The notes under the pieces were generated by a model. It did not search any database. It saw nothing but the letters and a program-made list of their open reading frames with translations, and had not been told where the DNA came from. This document shows positions 43,666 to 53,304 of a DNA stretch of 63,508 bases, piece by piece. Source of the DNA: Myxococcales bacterium (GTDB lineage Bacteria > Myxococcota_A > Polyangia > Fen-1088); assembly GCA_003142855.1 (NCBI GenBank), contig PLNW01000141.1, forward strand, positions 1-63,508. The letters are read 5' to 3'. The position numbers and the translations under genes were made by a program. How positions within the stretch are numbered: the stretch's first letter is position 1; the number at the start of each line of letters is the position of its first letter.

Positions 43666-44331
43666 ATGATCGGGATCGGTGCCTACACGGCCAGGCGCAC
43701 ATCGGCGCTTTCCGGCGTGCCGCTGTCCACGATCCACTGGTGGGACCGACACGGAATCTTTGGTCCCAGCGTTTCCCCGACCAAGGTGAAGCTGTGGTCG
43801 TACTCGGATCTCATGGGGTTGAGGGTCATCTACTGGCTCCGCCGGCAGAAAACCTTGGAAGCTGGCGCGGAGATTCCGGGTGTGGGCATGCCAGCGGTGA
43901 GGCGTGCTCTGGAGCAATTGCGGGCTCTCGACCTCCCGGTGTGGAGCGAAGGGAAATCCAGTTTGTTCGTGGTTCCCGACGGAACCTTGTATCTGGACCT
44001 CCCCACCGGGTTGCAGGACCCTCAGGGGCAGCTTGCGCGGGGTGAGCTGCTGAATCTCGTGGCGCCTTTTACCTCCATGGAAGGGCTGAAGGGCCCCGAC
44101 CTCGTGCGACCCAAGCCAGAACTTCGTATCGTCCCAGGCAAGCTGAGTGGATCGCCGCATGTCGCGGGCACGCGCGTGGAGACGACCGCGATCGCCGCGC
44201 TGGCAAACGATGGTCTGGACACTAAGCGGATCATTCAGCTTTACCCGTACCTCAACGAAGCACAGGTCGCGGACGCGATCGCTCTGGAGCAGGAACTTGA
44301 TCAGAACCTGAAGCTCAAACAGGCGGCGTGA
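43666..44331 (+). CDS. MerR-like HTH + DUF433 antitoxin (VapB45-type)
   Basis: A 221-residue protein. The N-terminal ~60 residues resemble a MerR-type helix-turn-helix (YTARRTSALSGVPLSTIHWW, LWSYSDLMGLRVIYWLRR). The C-terminal ~70 residues are a DUF433 domain (GSPHVAGTRVETTAIAALAN, YPYLNEAQVADAIALEQEL), the module that pairs with PIN-like toxins. It likely represses its own operon and neutralises the next gene product. Start at ATG 43666; a TATACT -10-like box lies at 43643-43648. The stop overlaps the toxin start (TGATG). Confidence 0.85.
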   Translation: MIGIGAYTARRTSALSGVPLSTIHWWDRHGIFGPSVSPTKVKLWSYSDLMGLRVIYWLRRQKTLEAGAEIPGVGMPAVRRALEQLRALDLPVWSEGKSSLFVVPDGTLYLDLPTGLQDPQGQLARGELLNLVAPFTSMEGLKGPDLVRPKPELRIVPGKLSGSPHVAGTRVETTAIAALANDGLDTKRIIQLYPYLNEAQVADAIALEQELDQNLKLKQAA

Positions 44332-44846
44332 TGCCCGGTCATCACCGCCGCTTGTTCGCGCTGGACCAGAATTTCCCCGAACCCATCGTCGACGCGCTTT
44401 CCCAGTACATCGAGGGCGCCGAACTCGTCCCGGTTCGTCGCATCCGGCCTGAACTCAGCCATGTGTTTGACTGGGAGTTGCTACGCGAGCTGCACGTCGA
44501 CCAACGCCCGTGGGATGGTTTGATCACGAACGACGACAAGATGCTGGCGCTTGCGAAGGAGATGACGGTTCTGTCGCAGACGGGGCTGACGCTCGTCGTG
44601 GTCAAGGGACAAGGACACAACCCGATTCGTTCGACCGGGTTGCTCCTCTGTCACCTGGAACATATTTGTCACCAGATGACACCCGGCACGGCCAAGGTCT
44701 GGGTTCTCGCCGTCCAGCAGAAGAAGCCGGAAACCGCGGTGGATCGGCTGACCATGATCGCCGAGAAGCAAGCGACGACCGTCGTGGACCTGGTGAAGAA
44801 GAACGAGCTGTCGCCCGACGAATTGCGCAAGGGAGCGAAGACTTGA
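44331..44846 (+). CDS. PIN-like toxin partner of the DUF433 antitoxin (VapC45/DUF5615-type)
   Basis: A 171-residue protein with a PIN-like fold: FALDQNFPEPIVDAL at the start (Asp ~10), RPWDGLITNDDKMLALAKEM with acidic residues at ~60-67, and a QTGLTLVVVKG strand. A C-terminal helical extension (~130-170) is rich in Lys/Glu. Expected to be a ribonuclease toxin controlled by the upstream gene. GTG 44328 is an alternative start. Its stop is 1 base before the hsdR start, so toxin, antitoxin and hsdR are probably co-transcribed. Confidence 0.8.
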   Translation: MPGHHRRLFALDQNFPEPIVDALSQYIEGAELVPVRRIRPELSHVFDWELLRELHVDQRPWDGLITNDDKMLALAKEMTVLSQTGLTLVVVKGQGHNPIRSTGLLLCHLEHICHQMTPGTAKVWVLAVQQKKPETAVDRLTMIAEKQATTVVDLVKKNELSPDELRKGAKT

Positions 44847-44847
44847 A

Positions 44848-47800
44848 ATGACCCTCTTCGCTTTTCTGCAGGCTGAGTGGCCCGAGGTCTACGAGTCGGC
44901 GCAGAAGGCGGAGGCGGCTGTGTATCCGGATCCGCGGACTGCCTGCTTCTATGCCCGGCGCACGCTTGAGCTGGCGGTGGCATGGATGTTCAAGCACGAC
45001 TCGGCCCTGCGCTTGCCCTACCAAGACAATCTGAGCGCCTTGATCCACGAGCCGACCTTCAAGGCCACGGCGGGCGAGGCGGTGTTCAGCAAAGTGCGGC
45101 TCATCAACACGCTTGGCAATCAGGCGGTTCACAGTCATCGGCCGATCCAGCCGTCGGACGCGGTGACCGCCGTGCGCGAGCTGTTCCATTTCGCGTTCTG
45201 GCTGGCGCGTTCGTATGCGCGGGGCGCGAAGCCGGGCGCGGGGCTGGTGTTCGACGTCATCGCGCTGCCCAAAACGACGCCGCTGCCCAAGCAGACCGTC
45301 GAGCAACTGCAGAAGCTAGAGGGTGGTCTGCGCGAGCGGGACGAGAAGCTGTCGGCACTGCTGGCAGACAAGACTGCGCTGGATGCGGAACTCACGCGCC
45401 TGCGAGCCGAGGTCGCCGAGGCGCGGAAGATCGCGACCGCGCAACTCGACACGCACGACTACTCCGAGGCCGAGACGCGCGATGCCTTCATCGACTTGCT
45501 GCTCAAGGAGGCTGGCTGGCAGCTCGATCAACCGCGCGACCGGGAGTTCGAGGTCGACGGCATGCCCAACAACCAGGGCAAGGGCTTCGTCGACTATGTG
45601 TTGTGGGGCGATGATGGCAAGCCGCTGGCTTTGGTCGAAGCCAAGCGCACCAAGCGGGATGCGCGCGTGGGACAGCAGCAGGCGAAGCTGTACGCGGATT
45701 GCCTGGAGGTGCGCTTCGGCCAGCGGCCCGTGATTTTCTATTCCAACGGCTACGACCATTGGATCTGGGACGACAAGCAATATCCGCCACGCCAGGTTCA
45801 GGGCTTCTACAAGAAGGCCGAACTGGAGCTGCTCATCCAGCGACGCAGCACCCGCAAATTGCTGGCCGGGGCCGAGATCAACCAGAACATCGTCGAGCGC
45901 TACTACCAGACACGCAGCATTCGCCGTATCGGCGAGGCTTTCGAGCGCGACCACGACCGCAAGGCGCTGGTGGTGATGGCCACCGGCGCGGGCAAAACGC
46001 GCACCGTGATCGCGCTTTGCGACCTGCTCATGCGCTGCAATTGGGCAAAACGCGTGCTGTTCCTGGCCGACCGGGTGGCGCTGGTCAATCAGGCCGTGGG
46101 TGCCTTCAAGAGATTTCTGCCCGACTCCCCACCGGTCAACCTGGTCACCGAAAAGGACGCCGAAGGGCGCGTGTATGTCTCGACCTATCCAACGATGATG
46201 GGGCTGATCGACGAATCGCAGGACGGACAGCGGCGTTTCGGGGTCGGGCACTTCGACTTGGTGATTATCGACGAGGCGCACCGCTCGGTGTTTCAGAGGT
46301 ACGCCGCTATCTTCGACTATTTCGACTCGCTGCTGGTGGGCCTGACTGCCACGCCCAAGGACGAGGTGGACCGCAACACCTACAAGCTGTTCGATCTCGA
46401 GAACGGCGTGCCCACTGATGCCTACGGGCTCGACGAGGCGGTGAAGGATGGATTCCTCGTGCCGCCCAAGGCGGTGTCAGTGCCGCTGAAATTCCAGCGC
46501 GAAGGCATCAAGTACGCCGACTTGTCCGATGAGGAAAAAGAACAGTGGGATGAGCTGGAGTGGGACGAGGACGGCACGGTTCCCGACCGGGTGGAGTCCG
46601 AGGCGGTCAACAAGTGGCTGTTCAACAAGGACACAGTTGACAAGGTACTCAGACACCTGATGACCCAGGGACTGACCGTGGCGGGCGGCGATAGGCTGGG
46701 CAAGACCATCTTGTTTGCCAAGAACCAGGCGCACGCGGATTTCATCGCCGAGCGCTTCGACGCCAACTATCCGCATTTCAGGGGCGAGTTCGCCCGGGTC
46801 ATCACCTTCAAGGTCGAATACGCGCAGAGCTTGATCGACAACTTTTCGGCCAAAGACAAGGCACCCCATCTCGCCCTGTCGGTCGACATGCTCGATACCG
46901 GCATCGACGTTCCCGAGGTGGTCAATCTGGTGTTCTTCAAGGTCGTGCGCTCGAAGACCAAATTCTGGCAGATGCTCGGGCGCGGCACGCGACTGTGTCC
47001 GGATCTGTTTGGCCCGGGCAAGCACAAGCAGTACTTCCAGATCTTCGACTACTGCGGAAATCTGGAGTTTTTCGGCCAGAGCCCCGCGACAGTGGACGGC
47101 GCGGCCGGTGAACCGCTAGGCAAACGTTTGTTCAAGCGGCGTCTGGAAGCCATCGGCGAGTTGGACAAGAAGCTCGGCGCTACCGCCCTGGCCGAGCCGG
47201 CGGCCGTCTTTGGTGATCCACGGAACGAGGCCGAGCTGCGCATTGCCGTGGCCGGGATGTTGCACGGCGAGGTCGCCGCGATGAACCTGGACAACTTCGT
47301 GGTGCGGCCCAAGCGGCGCGCGGTGGAGAAGTACGCCAAGGCCGATGCCTGGATGCGGCTGTCGGGTGAGGCGCTGGCCGAGCTGTCGCGCGAAGTGGCG
47401 GGCTTGCCGTCGGAGCTGGAACCCGAGCCAGAGGAGGCCAAGCGCTTCGACCTGCTGGTTCTGAATCTGCAACTGGCGCTCCTGCGATCCGAGCCCGGCT
47501 TCGAGCGTCTGCGCGACCAAGTGAAGGCCCTCGCGGGACTGCTGGAAGAAAAATCCGCCATCCCCATGGTGCGCGCGCAAATGGAGTTGATCGCGGACGT
47601 GCAGGCCGACGAATGGTGGCAGGACGTCACCACGCCGATGCTTGAGAGATTGCGCCGGCGCTTGCGGGACCTGGTCCAGTTCATCGACAAGCAAAGTCGC
47701 AAGCCGGTCTATTCTGATTTCGTGGACCAAATCGGCGCCGCGAGCAATATAGACTTGCCGGGTTTCACTGCTGGCGACGGATTCGAGAAATTTCGCGCCA

Positions 47801-48252
47801 AGGCGCGTTCGTTCCTGCTGGCCCACAAGGATCACGTCGCCATCCACAAGCTGCGCATGAATCGCGCGCTCACGGCGGCGGATGTGGCCGAGCTGGAACG
47901 CATGCTTCGCGAAGCTGGCATCGGCGGTCCCGAGGAAATCAACCAGGCGAAAGAGACATCGCACGGCCTGGGACTCTTCGTGCGTTCGCTGGTGGGACTC
48001 GACCGCGAGGCGGCCAAGGCGGCTTTGGGCGGATTTCTGACCGGGAAATCGCTAGCCGCGAACCAGATCGAGTTCGTGAACCTGATCGTGAATCACCTCA
48101 CTGAGCATGGGGTGATGGCGGCGTCGTTGCTCTACGAGTCGCCTTTCACGGATCTCACGCCGCGCGGTCCTGAAGGACTCTTCAGCTCGGCGCAGCTGAG
48201 CCAGTTGATGGGCGTACTCGACCAGGTGCGGAGAGCGGCGATGGCGGGATGA
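44848..48252 (+). CDS. hsdR: Type I restriction-modification system endonuclease/translocase subunit
   Basis: A 1134-residue HsdR of the EcoEI type. An N-terminal DUF4145-like helical domain (~10-110) precedes a coiled coil (~150-195). The PDDEXK nuclease core is DYVLWGDDGKPLALVEAKR (~246-264). The superfamily 2 motor has Walker A MATGAGKT (~377), DEAH (~470), the LTATP motif (~493) and helicase C motifs (DTGIDVPEVVNL, MLGRGTRLCP). The EcoEI_R C-terminal domain runs from ~750. It cuts unmodified DNA after translocation, together with HsdM/HsdS. Separated from hsdS by 3.6 kb of inserted genes but apparently intact. Confidence 0.95.
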   Translation: MTLFAFLQAEWPEVYESAQKAEAAVYPDPRTACFYARRTLELAVAWMFKHDSALRLPYQDNLSALIHEPTFKATAGEAVFSKVRLINTLGNQAVHSHRPIQPSDAVTAVRELFHFAFWLARSYARGAKPGAGLVFDVIALPKTTPLPKQTVEQLQKLEGGLRERDEKLSALLADKTALDAELTRLRAEVAEARKIATAQLDTHDYSEAETRDAFIDLLLKEAGWQLDQPRDREFEVDGMPNNQGKGFVDYVLWGDDGKPLALVEAKRTKRDARVGQQQAKLYADCLEVRFGQRPVIFYSNGYDHWIWDDKQYPPRQVQGFYKKAELELLIQRRSTRKLLAGAEINQNIVERYYQTRSIRRIGEAFERDHDRKALVVMATGAGKTRTVIALCDLLMRCNWAKRVLFLADRVALVNQAVGAFKRFLPDSPPVNLVTEKDAEGRVYVSTYPTMMGLIDESQDGQRRFGVGHFDLVIIDEAHRSVFQRYAAIFDYFDSLLVGLTATPKDEVDRNTYKLFDLENGVPTDAYGLDEAVKDGFLVPPKAVSVPLKFQREGIKYADLSDEEKEQWDELEWDEDGTVPDRVESEAVNKWLFNKDTVDKVLRHLMTQGLTVAGGDRLGKTILFAKNQAHADFIAERFDANYPHFRGEFARVITFKVEYAQSLIDNFSAKDKAPHLALSVDMLDTGIDVPEVVNLVFFKVVRSKTKFWQMLGRGTRLCPDLFGPGKHKQYFQIFDYCGNLEFFGQSPATVDGAAGEPLGKRLFKRRLEAIGELDKKLGATALAEPAAVFGDPRNEAELRIAVAGMLHGEVAAMNLDNFVVRPKRRAVEKYAKADAWMRLSGEALAELSREVAGLPSELEPEPEEAKRFDLLVLNLQLALLRSEPGFERLRDQVKALAGLLEEKSAIPMVRAQMELIADVQADEWWQDVTTPMLERLRRRLRDLVQFIDKQSRKPVYSDFVDQIGAASNIDLPGFTAGDGFEKFRAKARSFLLAHKDHVAIHKLRMNRALTAADVAELERMLREAGIGGPEEINQAKETSHGLGLFVRSLVGLDREAAKAALGGFLTGKSLAANQIEFVNLIVNHLTEHGVMAASLLYESPFTDLTPRGPEGLFSSAQLSQLMGVLDQVRRAAMAG

Positions 48253-48310
48253 TCTGGGGTCCGCTGACCTGGCCGCGGGAGAGATTCCAGAACGCAGTGA
48301 CCAAATCGGC

Positions 48311-50161
48311 ATGACAAACGTACTGCTACACCTGGTCACGATGGCTCTCCTGGCTGGCCTGCTCTGGCTGCCGGGATTTGCCATTGAGCGGGCGGCGTTT
48401 CGCAAGGCGAAAGACTTCCCCCACCGGGGCCTGACTCGCTTGTGCCTTGGGACCGCGTTTTGGATCAGTGCGATTTTCTTTCTCTGCGCGGCCCAAGTCC
48501 TCACATTGCCAGCCGTGGGAGCGCTCATTCTCGTGTCAGCAGCGGGGGCCGCTCCCTTCATCCGTCCGCGCCTTCCTCGATTCTTGCGAGGCCTTCGGCC
48601 CGCGCCGGTTGCCGCGGCGACCGCTTGCCTCCTGCCAATCGTTCTGGCACTTGCGGTAGCTGCTGTGTGCAGCATGGATCCCGAGCTCAAGGGGGACGCC
48701 GGCGTCTACCACCTCACAATTCCCAAGCTGTACATAGCTCACGGAGGGTTCTTCAGAATTCCCTTCAACGTGTACTCCAACTGGCCGCTCAATGGCGAGA
48801 TGGTGTTCACAATGGCGATGCTCTTGAAAGAATATGTTCTCGCCAATTCCGTTCAATGCATCTTCACTGTCTTTACTGCCTACGCGATCTTCGAGTTCAT
48901 GCGCGTTCGCAAGTCGACTTGGTATGGCTTCATGGCTGTGCTGTTCGTGCTCTTCAACCACACCTTCATGCGGGAAGCGGCTATCGCATACGTCGACATA
49001 ATCCAGGCCTTTTTCATGACAACCGCGTTCATATTCATGATGCGCGCAAACGACAAGCCTGAGCAGCGGCGCGTGTGCCTGCTTCTTTCGGGGATCAGCT
49101 GCGGAATCATGGCCGGCATGAAAGTGAGCGGATTTCTGGGAATTGTGCCAATAGTGGCATGGTACTTGGTCAAACTGCCTGCCGGAAACCGCCCTCGCCG
49201 GGCATTGGTCGAGCTCGCAACCTGCCTTTTGCCTCCCATCGTGCTCCTGGCATTGCCCTGGATGGCGAAGGCTGCCTGGTTCACCGGGAATCCGGTATAT
49301 CCATTTTTCTACGATGTGTTCGGCGGTCCCGATTGGAGCCAGGCCTGCTGGCGGCAGTTTGCCGACTGGCAAGCGTCCGTGGGCATGGGGCGCACGGCCG
49401 TGGACTACATCAAGCTGCCCCTGCGGGTGATTTTGTCTGCCGGAGAGGGCTACGCTCACTTCGACGGATCGCTCAACAGGATGTGGATTGCTCTCGTCCC
49501 GCTCTCGGTTGTTGCAGCATTCTGGAACCGCACCGTGCGTGCCTGTCTGGTGGTGTCCGGGATCTATTTCGTGTGCTGGGCGAGTGCGAGCCAGCAATTG
49601 CGATTTCTCATCCCCATCATTCCGGTGTTGGCTATCGCTGCCGCGCTTGCGTTGGGGGAGTTGATGGACCGGCTGTTTGCGCGGAAGGTTGTCGTGGTGG
49701 GCGCATTTGCGGCTGTCTATTGTCTGACGGCTGGGCTTTTGATCCTCGAGGTGAGTGGGAGTTATGCCAAGGCGGCAGAGGTCGTGGGTAGGTATGGTGG
49801 CAAGGATCGCGAAGCCGTGATGAAGTCCGCCGTGCCTGGGGAGTTTGCCTTCATGAATCGCGAACTACCCATGAACACAAGGCTGCTGTTCTTGAATACG
49901 AATTACGGCTTCTATAGCGAGCGAGAGTATATTGCCGACAGCTTCTTTGAAGCCTCGCAGATTGTTGATTGGCTGGCGCCATGCGCCTCGGCCGGGGAGA
50001 TCCAAGCGCGGCTCAGGAACAAGGGGATCACCCACATTTTCTATTCGACCAGAGAGGGACAGTTGTCGTATCCACCAATGCTTTGGAAGTTTCTGGATGA
50101 TGCGTCGATGGTGGAACTGCTCGCGAAGGGCGAGGGCGTCGCGCTGTTTGCCCTGAAGTAA
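48311..50161 (+). CDS. Polytopic membrane protein, GT-C-like glycosyltransferase
   Basis: A 616-residue protein with about 10-12 transmembrane segments and a C-terminal soluble part (~500-616). The acidic motif GDAGVYHLTIPKLYI in the first external loop (~134) resembles the DD/DE-type catalytic loop of GT-C enzymes that use polyprenyl-phosphate sugars. Likely acts on the outer face of the inner membrane to decorate a polysaccharide, lipid or protein. It ends 1 base before the convergent gene at 50162. Acceptor unknown. Confidence 0.72.
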   Translation: MTNVLLHLVTMALLAGLLWLPGFAIERAAFRKAKDFPHRGLTRLCLGTAFWISAIFFLCAAQVLTLPAVGALILVSAAGAAPFIRPRLPRFLRGLRPAPVAAATACLLPIVLALAVAAVCSMDPELKGDAGVYHLTIPKLYIAHGGFFRIPFNVYSNWPLNGEMVFTMAMLLKEYVLANSVQCIFTVFTAYAIFEFMRVRKSTWYGFMAVLFVLFNHTFMREAAIAYVDIIQAFFMTTAFIFMMRANDKPEQRRVCLLLSGISCGIMAGMKVSGFLGIVPIVAWYLVKLPAGNRPRRALVELATCLLPPIVLLALPWMAKAAWFTGNPVYPFFYDVFGGPDWSQACWRQFADWQASVGMGRTAVDYIKLPLRVILSAGEGYAHFDGSLNRMWIALVPLSVVAAFWNRTVRACLVVSGIYFVCWASASQQLRFLIPIIPVLAIAAALALGELMDRLFARKVVVVGAFAAVYCLTAGLLILEVSGSYAKAAEVVGRYGGKDREAVMKSAVPGEFAFMNRELPMNTRLLFLNTNYGFYSEREYIADSFFEASQIVDWLAPCASAGEIQARLRNKGITHIFYSTREGQLSYPPMLWKFLDDASMVELLAKGEGVALFALK

Positions 50162-51964
50162 TCAGCGGGCGCAGGCGCGGGCCATGGCTTCGCGAAGCGG
50201 GCCGGCTCTGTCGGGGTGGGCGTCGAGGTAGTAGCCCGACAGGCCTGCGAAGGCCTCGCGAGCGTCAGCGCAAGGCATTGCCTGTATGTCAGTTGTGGCT
50301 GTCCTCAGGATGTCGTCAATAGCTCGAAAGCGAACGCGCCCGGTTGCGCGCAGTTTGTCCATCAGGGCATCGTCGTAGGTAAGCATCTCAACCATCAGGG
50401 CATCGTCGATGATGAGGCGATTGAGGCCGGGCGAGCGCTCTTGCAGCGGGGGGTGGTCGTGGTGGAAGATAAGCGAGACTCCGTGGGCGAGCAGTTGCTC
50501 ACGCGACACGAGCTTCTCGTGGCCGACCTTGGGGCCGCGGCTGGGCAGAGGGCGTTCGGCGATCCAGTACTGGGTGAGCCCGTTGGGCTCGACCAGATAG
50601 GGAAGTTCACTGTAGTACGCGAACATGCACATGCCGCCGCCAAAGGCGGCGCGAACTGGCAGACCCTGGAAAACTTCTTGGGCGGCCTGCGCCTGAGCGC
50701 GACGCTCGCCGACGACGGTCTCCGGGTAGCCGAGTCTCTCGTCGGAGATGCCATGGACGAATTCAGGTCGATTCGGGCCAAAGAGCGGATAGGGAAAGAA
50801 GCTGGCAGCCGTGAGCGAAAGCGCGAGCGCGACGCCAATCTTGGGTGTGAGAGCCGACACGGCAGCATCGAGAAAGACGAACAGGAAAGGCAGCGCTGGA
50901 ACCAGTCGGCGCGCAAACATGAAGTCGCCGCCGGAATGGGCCACGTAGGTCGTGAAGAGAGCGAAGGCCCCGAGGGCCAGCAGCGCGTCCCGCCGGACCC
51001 ACAAGCTCCGCAGCCGGCCTGTCCACCAGGCCACGAGGGGCAGAAGCACGAGCGACAAGGACATGGCCCAGTGCTTGGCCCCGTAGAGCGCCACGTACAT
51101 CAAGCCCTGCCGGTAGTAGGGGTCTGTGGCGGACTTTGCGTAGAACGCGGTGGGGAGCACGCGGCCGTAGTAGATGAGTTTGAAGGCGAGCAAACCGGCA
51201 CACAAGACGAGCACCGGAGTTGCGACCGCAACGGTCTGCCTGAACGTCTGCCGCGGTTCGCTCGGGGAAGCGTCGGAACGCAAGAGAAAGGGCGCTGCCA
51301 CTCCCACCGCCGCGAAGATAATGCCGTCCGGTCTGGTGAGACACGCAAGTGCAAGCAGAACCCCGCCCAGGACTGCGCCGCGCAGGCGCTGCGACGCCGA
51401 CAGGCAGGCCATTCCTCCCAACGCCAGCGCCGCAAACACCGTGGTCTCGAGCCCGCCTGTTCCCCAAGCGTGCAGATCGTCCTGGGCGAGCCAAAGGCAG
51501 GCTCCCAGGGGGAGCCAGAGGCCAGTCGTCGGTCGTTTACGATACGACCACCACGCCAGCGTCACCGCGACGACGACATAAGCGACGGCTCCCAACGCCA
51601 TCGAGGCGAAACGCGGTTCCAGCCCAGCGGCCATCATCCCCGCCAGCAGGAGCGTGAACAGCGGATTGGTGATGCCCTCGACCCGCTCCCCCGGATTGAA
51701 CACCAGCCCTTGCCCTTCAACCAGGTGCTTCGCGTATCGGTAGGAGATGAAAGCGTCGTCGCAGGTCCATGCCAGGTGAATCACGCGCCAAACGGCGTAG
51801 ATTGCCAGCACCCCCAGCACCACCAGCCCGACGGCCCTGTGAAGGCCGCCGCCCGGTCGGCTATCCCCAGGCGCTTCGCTGCCCGCAGTGTTCAGGCGTG
51901 CGGCCCCCGGGCCGGCTGAGGCAGTACCGGATGCCCGGCGCCTGCCACGACGCTGACCCTTCAT
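50162..51964 (-). CDS. Polytopic membrane protein, arabinofuranosyltransferase-like GT-C
   Basis: A 600-residue protein. A basic/Gly-rich cytosolic start (~1-45) is followed by ~10 transmembrane segments and a C-terminal soluble region. The first loop reads WTCDDAFISYRYAKHLVEGQ, with the double Asp at ~70 and the NPGERVEGITN motif, which is characteristic of GT-C enzymes related to mycobacterial AftB-like arabinofuranosyltransferases. A C-terminal domain with a FHHDHP loop is consistent. Probably transfers a sugar from a decaprenyl/undecaprenyl donor in the periplasm. Convergent with the other GT-C gene. Confidence 0.75.
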   Translation of the reverse strand: MKGQRRGRRRASGTASAGPGAARLNTAGSEAPGDSRPGGGLHRAVGLVVLGVLAIYAVWRVIHLAWTCDDAFISYRYAKHLVEGQGLVFNPGERVEGITNPLFTLLLAGMMAAGLEPRFASMALGAVAYVVVAVTLAWWSYRKRPTTGLWLPLGACLWLAQDDLHAWGTGGLETTVFAALALGGMACLSASQRLRGAVLGGVLLALACLTRPDGIIFAAVGVAAPFLLRSDASPSEPRQTFRQTVAVATPVLVLCAGLLAFKLIYYGRVLPTAFYAKSATDPYYRQGLMYVALYGAKHWAMSLSLVLLPLVAWWTGRLRSLWVRRDALLALGAFALFTTYVAHSGGDFMFARRLVPALPFLFVFLDAAVSALTPKIGVALALSLTAASFFPYPLFGPNRPEFVHGISDERLGYPETVVGERRAQAQAAQEVFQGLPVRAAFGGGMCMFAYYSELPYLVEPNGLTQYWIAERPLPSRGPKVGHEKLVSREQLLAHGVSLIFHHDHPPLQERSPGLNRLIIDDALMVEMLTYDDALMDKLRATGRVRFRAIDDILRTATTDIQAMPCADAREAFAGLSGYYLDAHPDRAGPLREAMARACAR

Positions 51965-51992
51965 GCGTCCGTCCCCATCTACTAGTCCGCGC

Positions 51993-52158
51993 CTACGGCA
52001 CCTGCCAACCCAGCTTCGCCGACAGTTGCAACTGCAGAATGCCCGCCATTCTCAGATGATCGGCCACATTGGGGTGCCAGTCGCAACCCGTGGGCACAGA
52101 GCCATCGGCTCCCATGTTCTGAGAGGATGACCAGGACGAGTGCAACTAGTTTGCTCAT
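51993..52158 (-). pseudogene. Remnant of a secreted SGNH/GDSL esterase (CE2-like)
   Basis: The frame ending at 51993 reads GADGSVPTGCDWHPNVADH and on to QLSAKLGWQVP. GCDWHP is the last catalytic block (Asp-x-x-His type) of CE2/SGNH carbohydrate esterases. A separate frame starting at ATG 52158 (MSKLVALVLVIL) looks like the beginning of a signal peptide and is one base out of phase. The body of the enzyme is gone. The ATG overlaps the stop of the upstream zinc-ribbon gene. Confidence 0.7.
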
Positions 52159-52544
52159 GGGACGACCTCGAGCTGCAACCCACATCCCGTGCAGGCGCCG
52201 TCTTTTAGGGGCGCGGCGGTGCCGCATGCAGGGCAAGGGGGATCTTCGCATTCTGCGGAAAGGGCGGTCTGCTCTGGCAGAGTGCCTTCCTGATCGAGCA
52301 GGTTCTGCCAACGCGCGTGCATCATGGCCATGACCTTGGGAAGATCCTCTGGCCTCACGCATAGGTCGATTCGCACGGCACAGGCATGGCCATGGGTATT
52401 GCAGGAATCCTGGCGATCCAAAATGGCGGGAATGTCCGCCGAGAGGCAGGCATCGAGAATTTCCTTGGCCTCTGCGATTCCTCCCGACACACAGGGGACG
52501 ACCTCCGCATCTGCCAGTTGCTTGAGGGCTTCTTCTTTGGTCAC
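52155..52544 (-). CDS. DUF2007-like protein with C-terminal zinc ribbon
   Basis: A ~129-residue protein. Residues ~5-85 resemble the DUF2007 signal-transducing fold (ADAEVVPCVSGGIAEAKEIL, then ACAVRIDLCVRPEDLPKV). The C-terminal ~25 residues are a zinc ribbon, CPACGT and CTGCGL, four cysteines in two CxxC pairs. Function unknown; such proteins often regulate or recognise other proteins. Start GTG 52544 preferred on composition; GTG 52586 is possible. Neither has a clear ribosome site. Confidence 0.65.
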   Translation of the reverse strand: MTKEEALKQLADAEVVPCVSGGIAEAKEILDACLSADIPAILDRQDSCNTHGHACAVRIDLCVRPEDLPKVMAMMHARWQNLLDQEGTLPEQTALSAECEDPPCPACGTAAPLKDGACTGCGLQLEVVP

Positions 52545-52767
52545 GCTGCTATTGTGGCCTATCTGACCATTGAACTCAATTGGCACCGTCGACGGCTATG
52601 AGCCGAATGGAACCCCGAAACCCGATCGCGCGGTGAACGGCGCCACCCCCTGTGCTGCGGCTAGCGTGGGTTGTAGCACAGGTCCGGGAGCGGAGCGTTT
52701 CCCTGGCAGGGTTGAGAATGGCGCCGCGGCCGAGCTGACGTCCGAAAAGTTGCTCGAGGCTCTCGGT

Positions 52768-52926
52768 CTACGGGTCGTTCAGGACCATGAAAGCAAACAG
52801 TGAATACCCGTTGGTCGTGCCTCTTTGCGTGCCATACATGCGCACGTAGCGGGCCGTGGTTTTGCTGAAGGTCACGTCGGTGACGGAATACGTTGCCCCG
52901 ATGGTCGTGCTGTACACGTCGGTCCA
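52768..52926 (-). pseudogene. C-terminal remnant of an F5/8 (discoidin) carbohydrate-binding domain
   Basis: About 52 codons read TDVYSTTIGATYSVTDVTFS and ARYVRMYGTQRGTTNGYSLF, ending FMVLNDP at a stop. This is the classic last third of a discoidin/CBM32 domain (ARYVRxYGxxR...GYSLxEFxV). It joins directly, in another frame, to a histidine-kinase fragment, so it is the tail of a lost secreted enzyme. Confidence 0.8.
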
Positions 52927-53137
52927 GCGTCGCATCAAGATGCTCGATAATTGCGGGATCCCTTGCCTCAGACCGAGCCAGGTCGATGTTGCCGAAGATC
53001 CCGCCCAGCAGGTTGTTGAAATCATGGGCAATGCCGCCGGCCAGAACCCCCAGCGAATCGAGCTTGGCCGCCCGTCTGCGGAACAGGCTCAGGTGGTCAA
53101 CAGATTCTGTGGGGGCAGGAGTCTTTCTTGAGCGCAT
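52921..53137 (-). pseudogene. N-terminal remnant of a histidine kinase
   Basis: It starts with a good GGGGAGG ribosome site before ATG 53137 and reads through LGVLAGGIAHDFNNLLGG, the NtrB-like HisKA helix with the phospho-accepting His. After about 72 codons the sequence switches to an unrelated discoidin fragment. The ATPase domain is absent, so it cannot be an active kinase. Confidence 0.78.
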
Positions 53138-53304
53138 TGAGCGCCTCCCCTCTCTGCGATTTCCGTCTTTCTCAGGACGCGCCCAGTGTACATCATCGCG
53201 TTTTCGCGATCTTGCCCGCTGCTGGAAGCCCGGTTTTTGCAGACCGCCGGTGCGCACCAAGCCCGCACGCGAAGCGGCTCGCCCCCAGACGGCGCGTGAC
53301 GCGA

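Noticed and set aside
50216..51919. 567-codon open frame on the plus strand
   Set aside because: Antisense to the GT-C membrane protein, which has clear transmembrane and catalytic-loop features.
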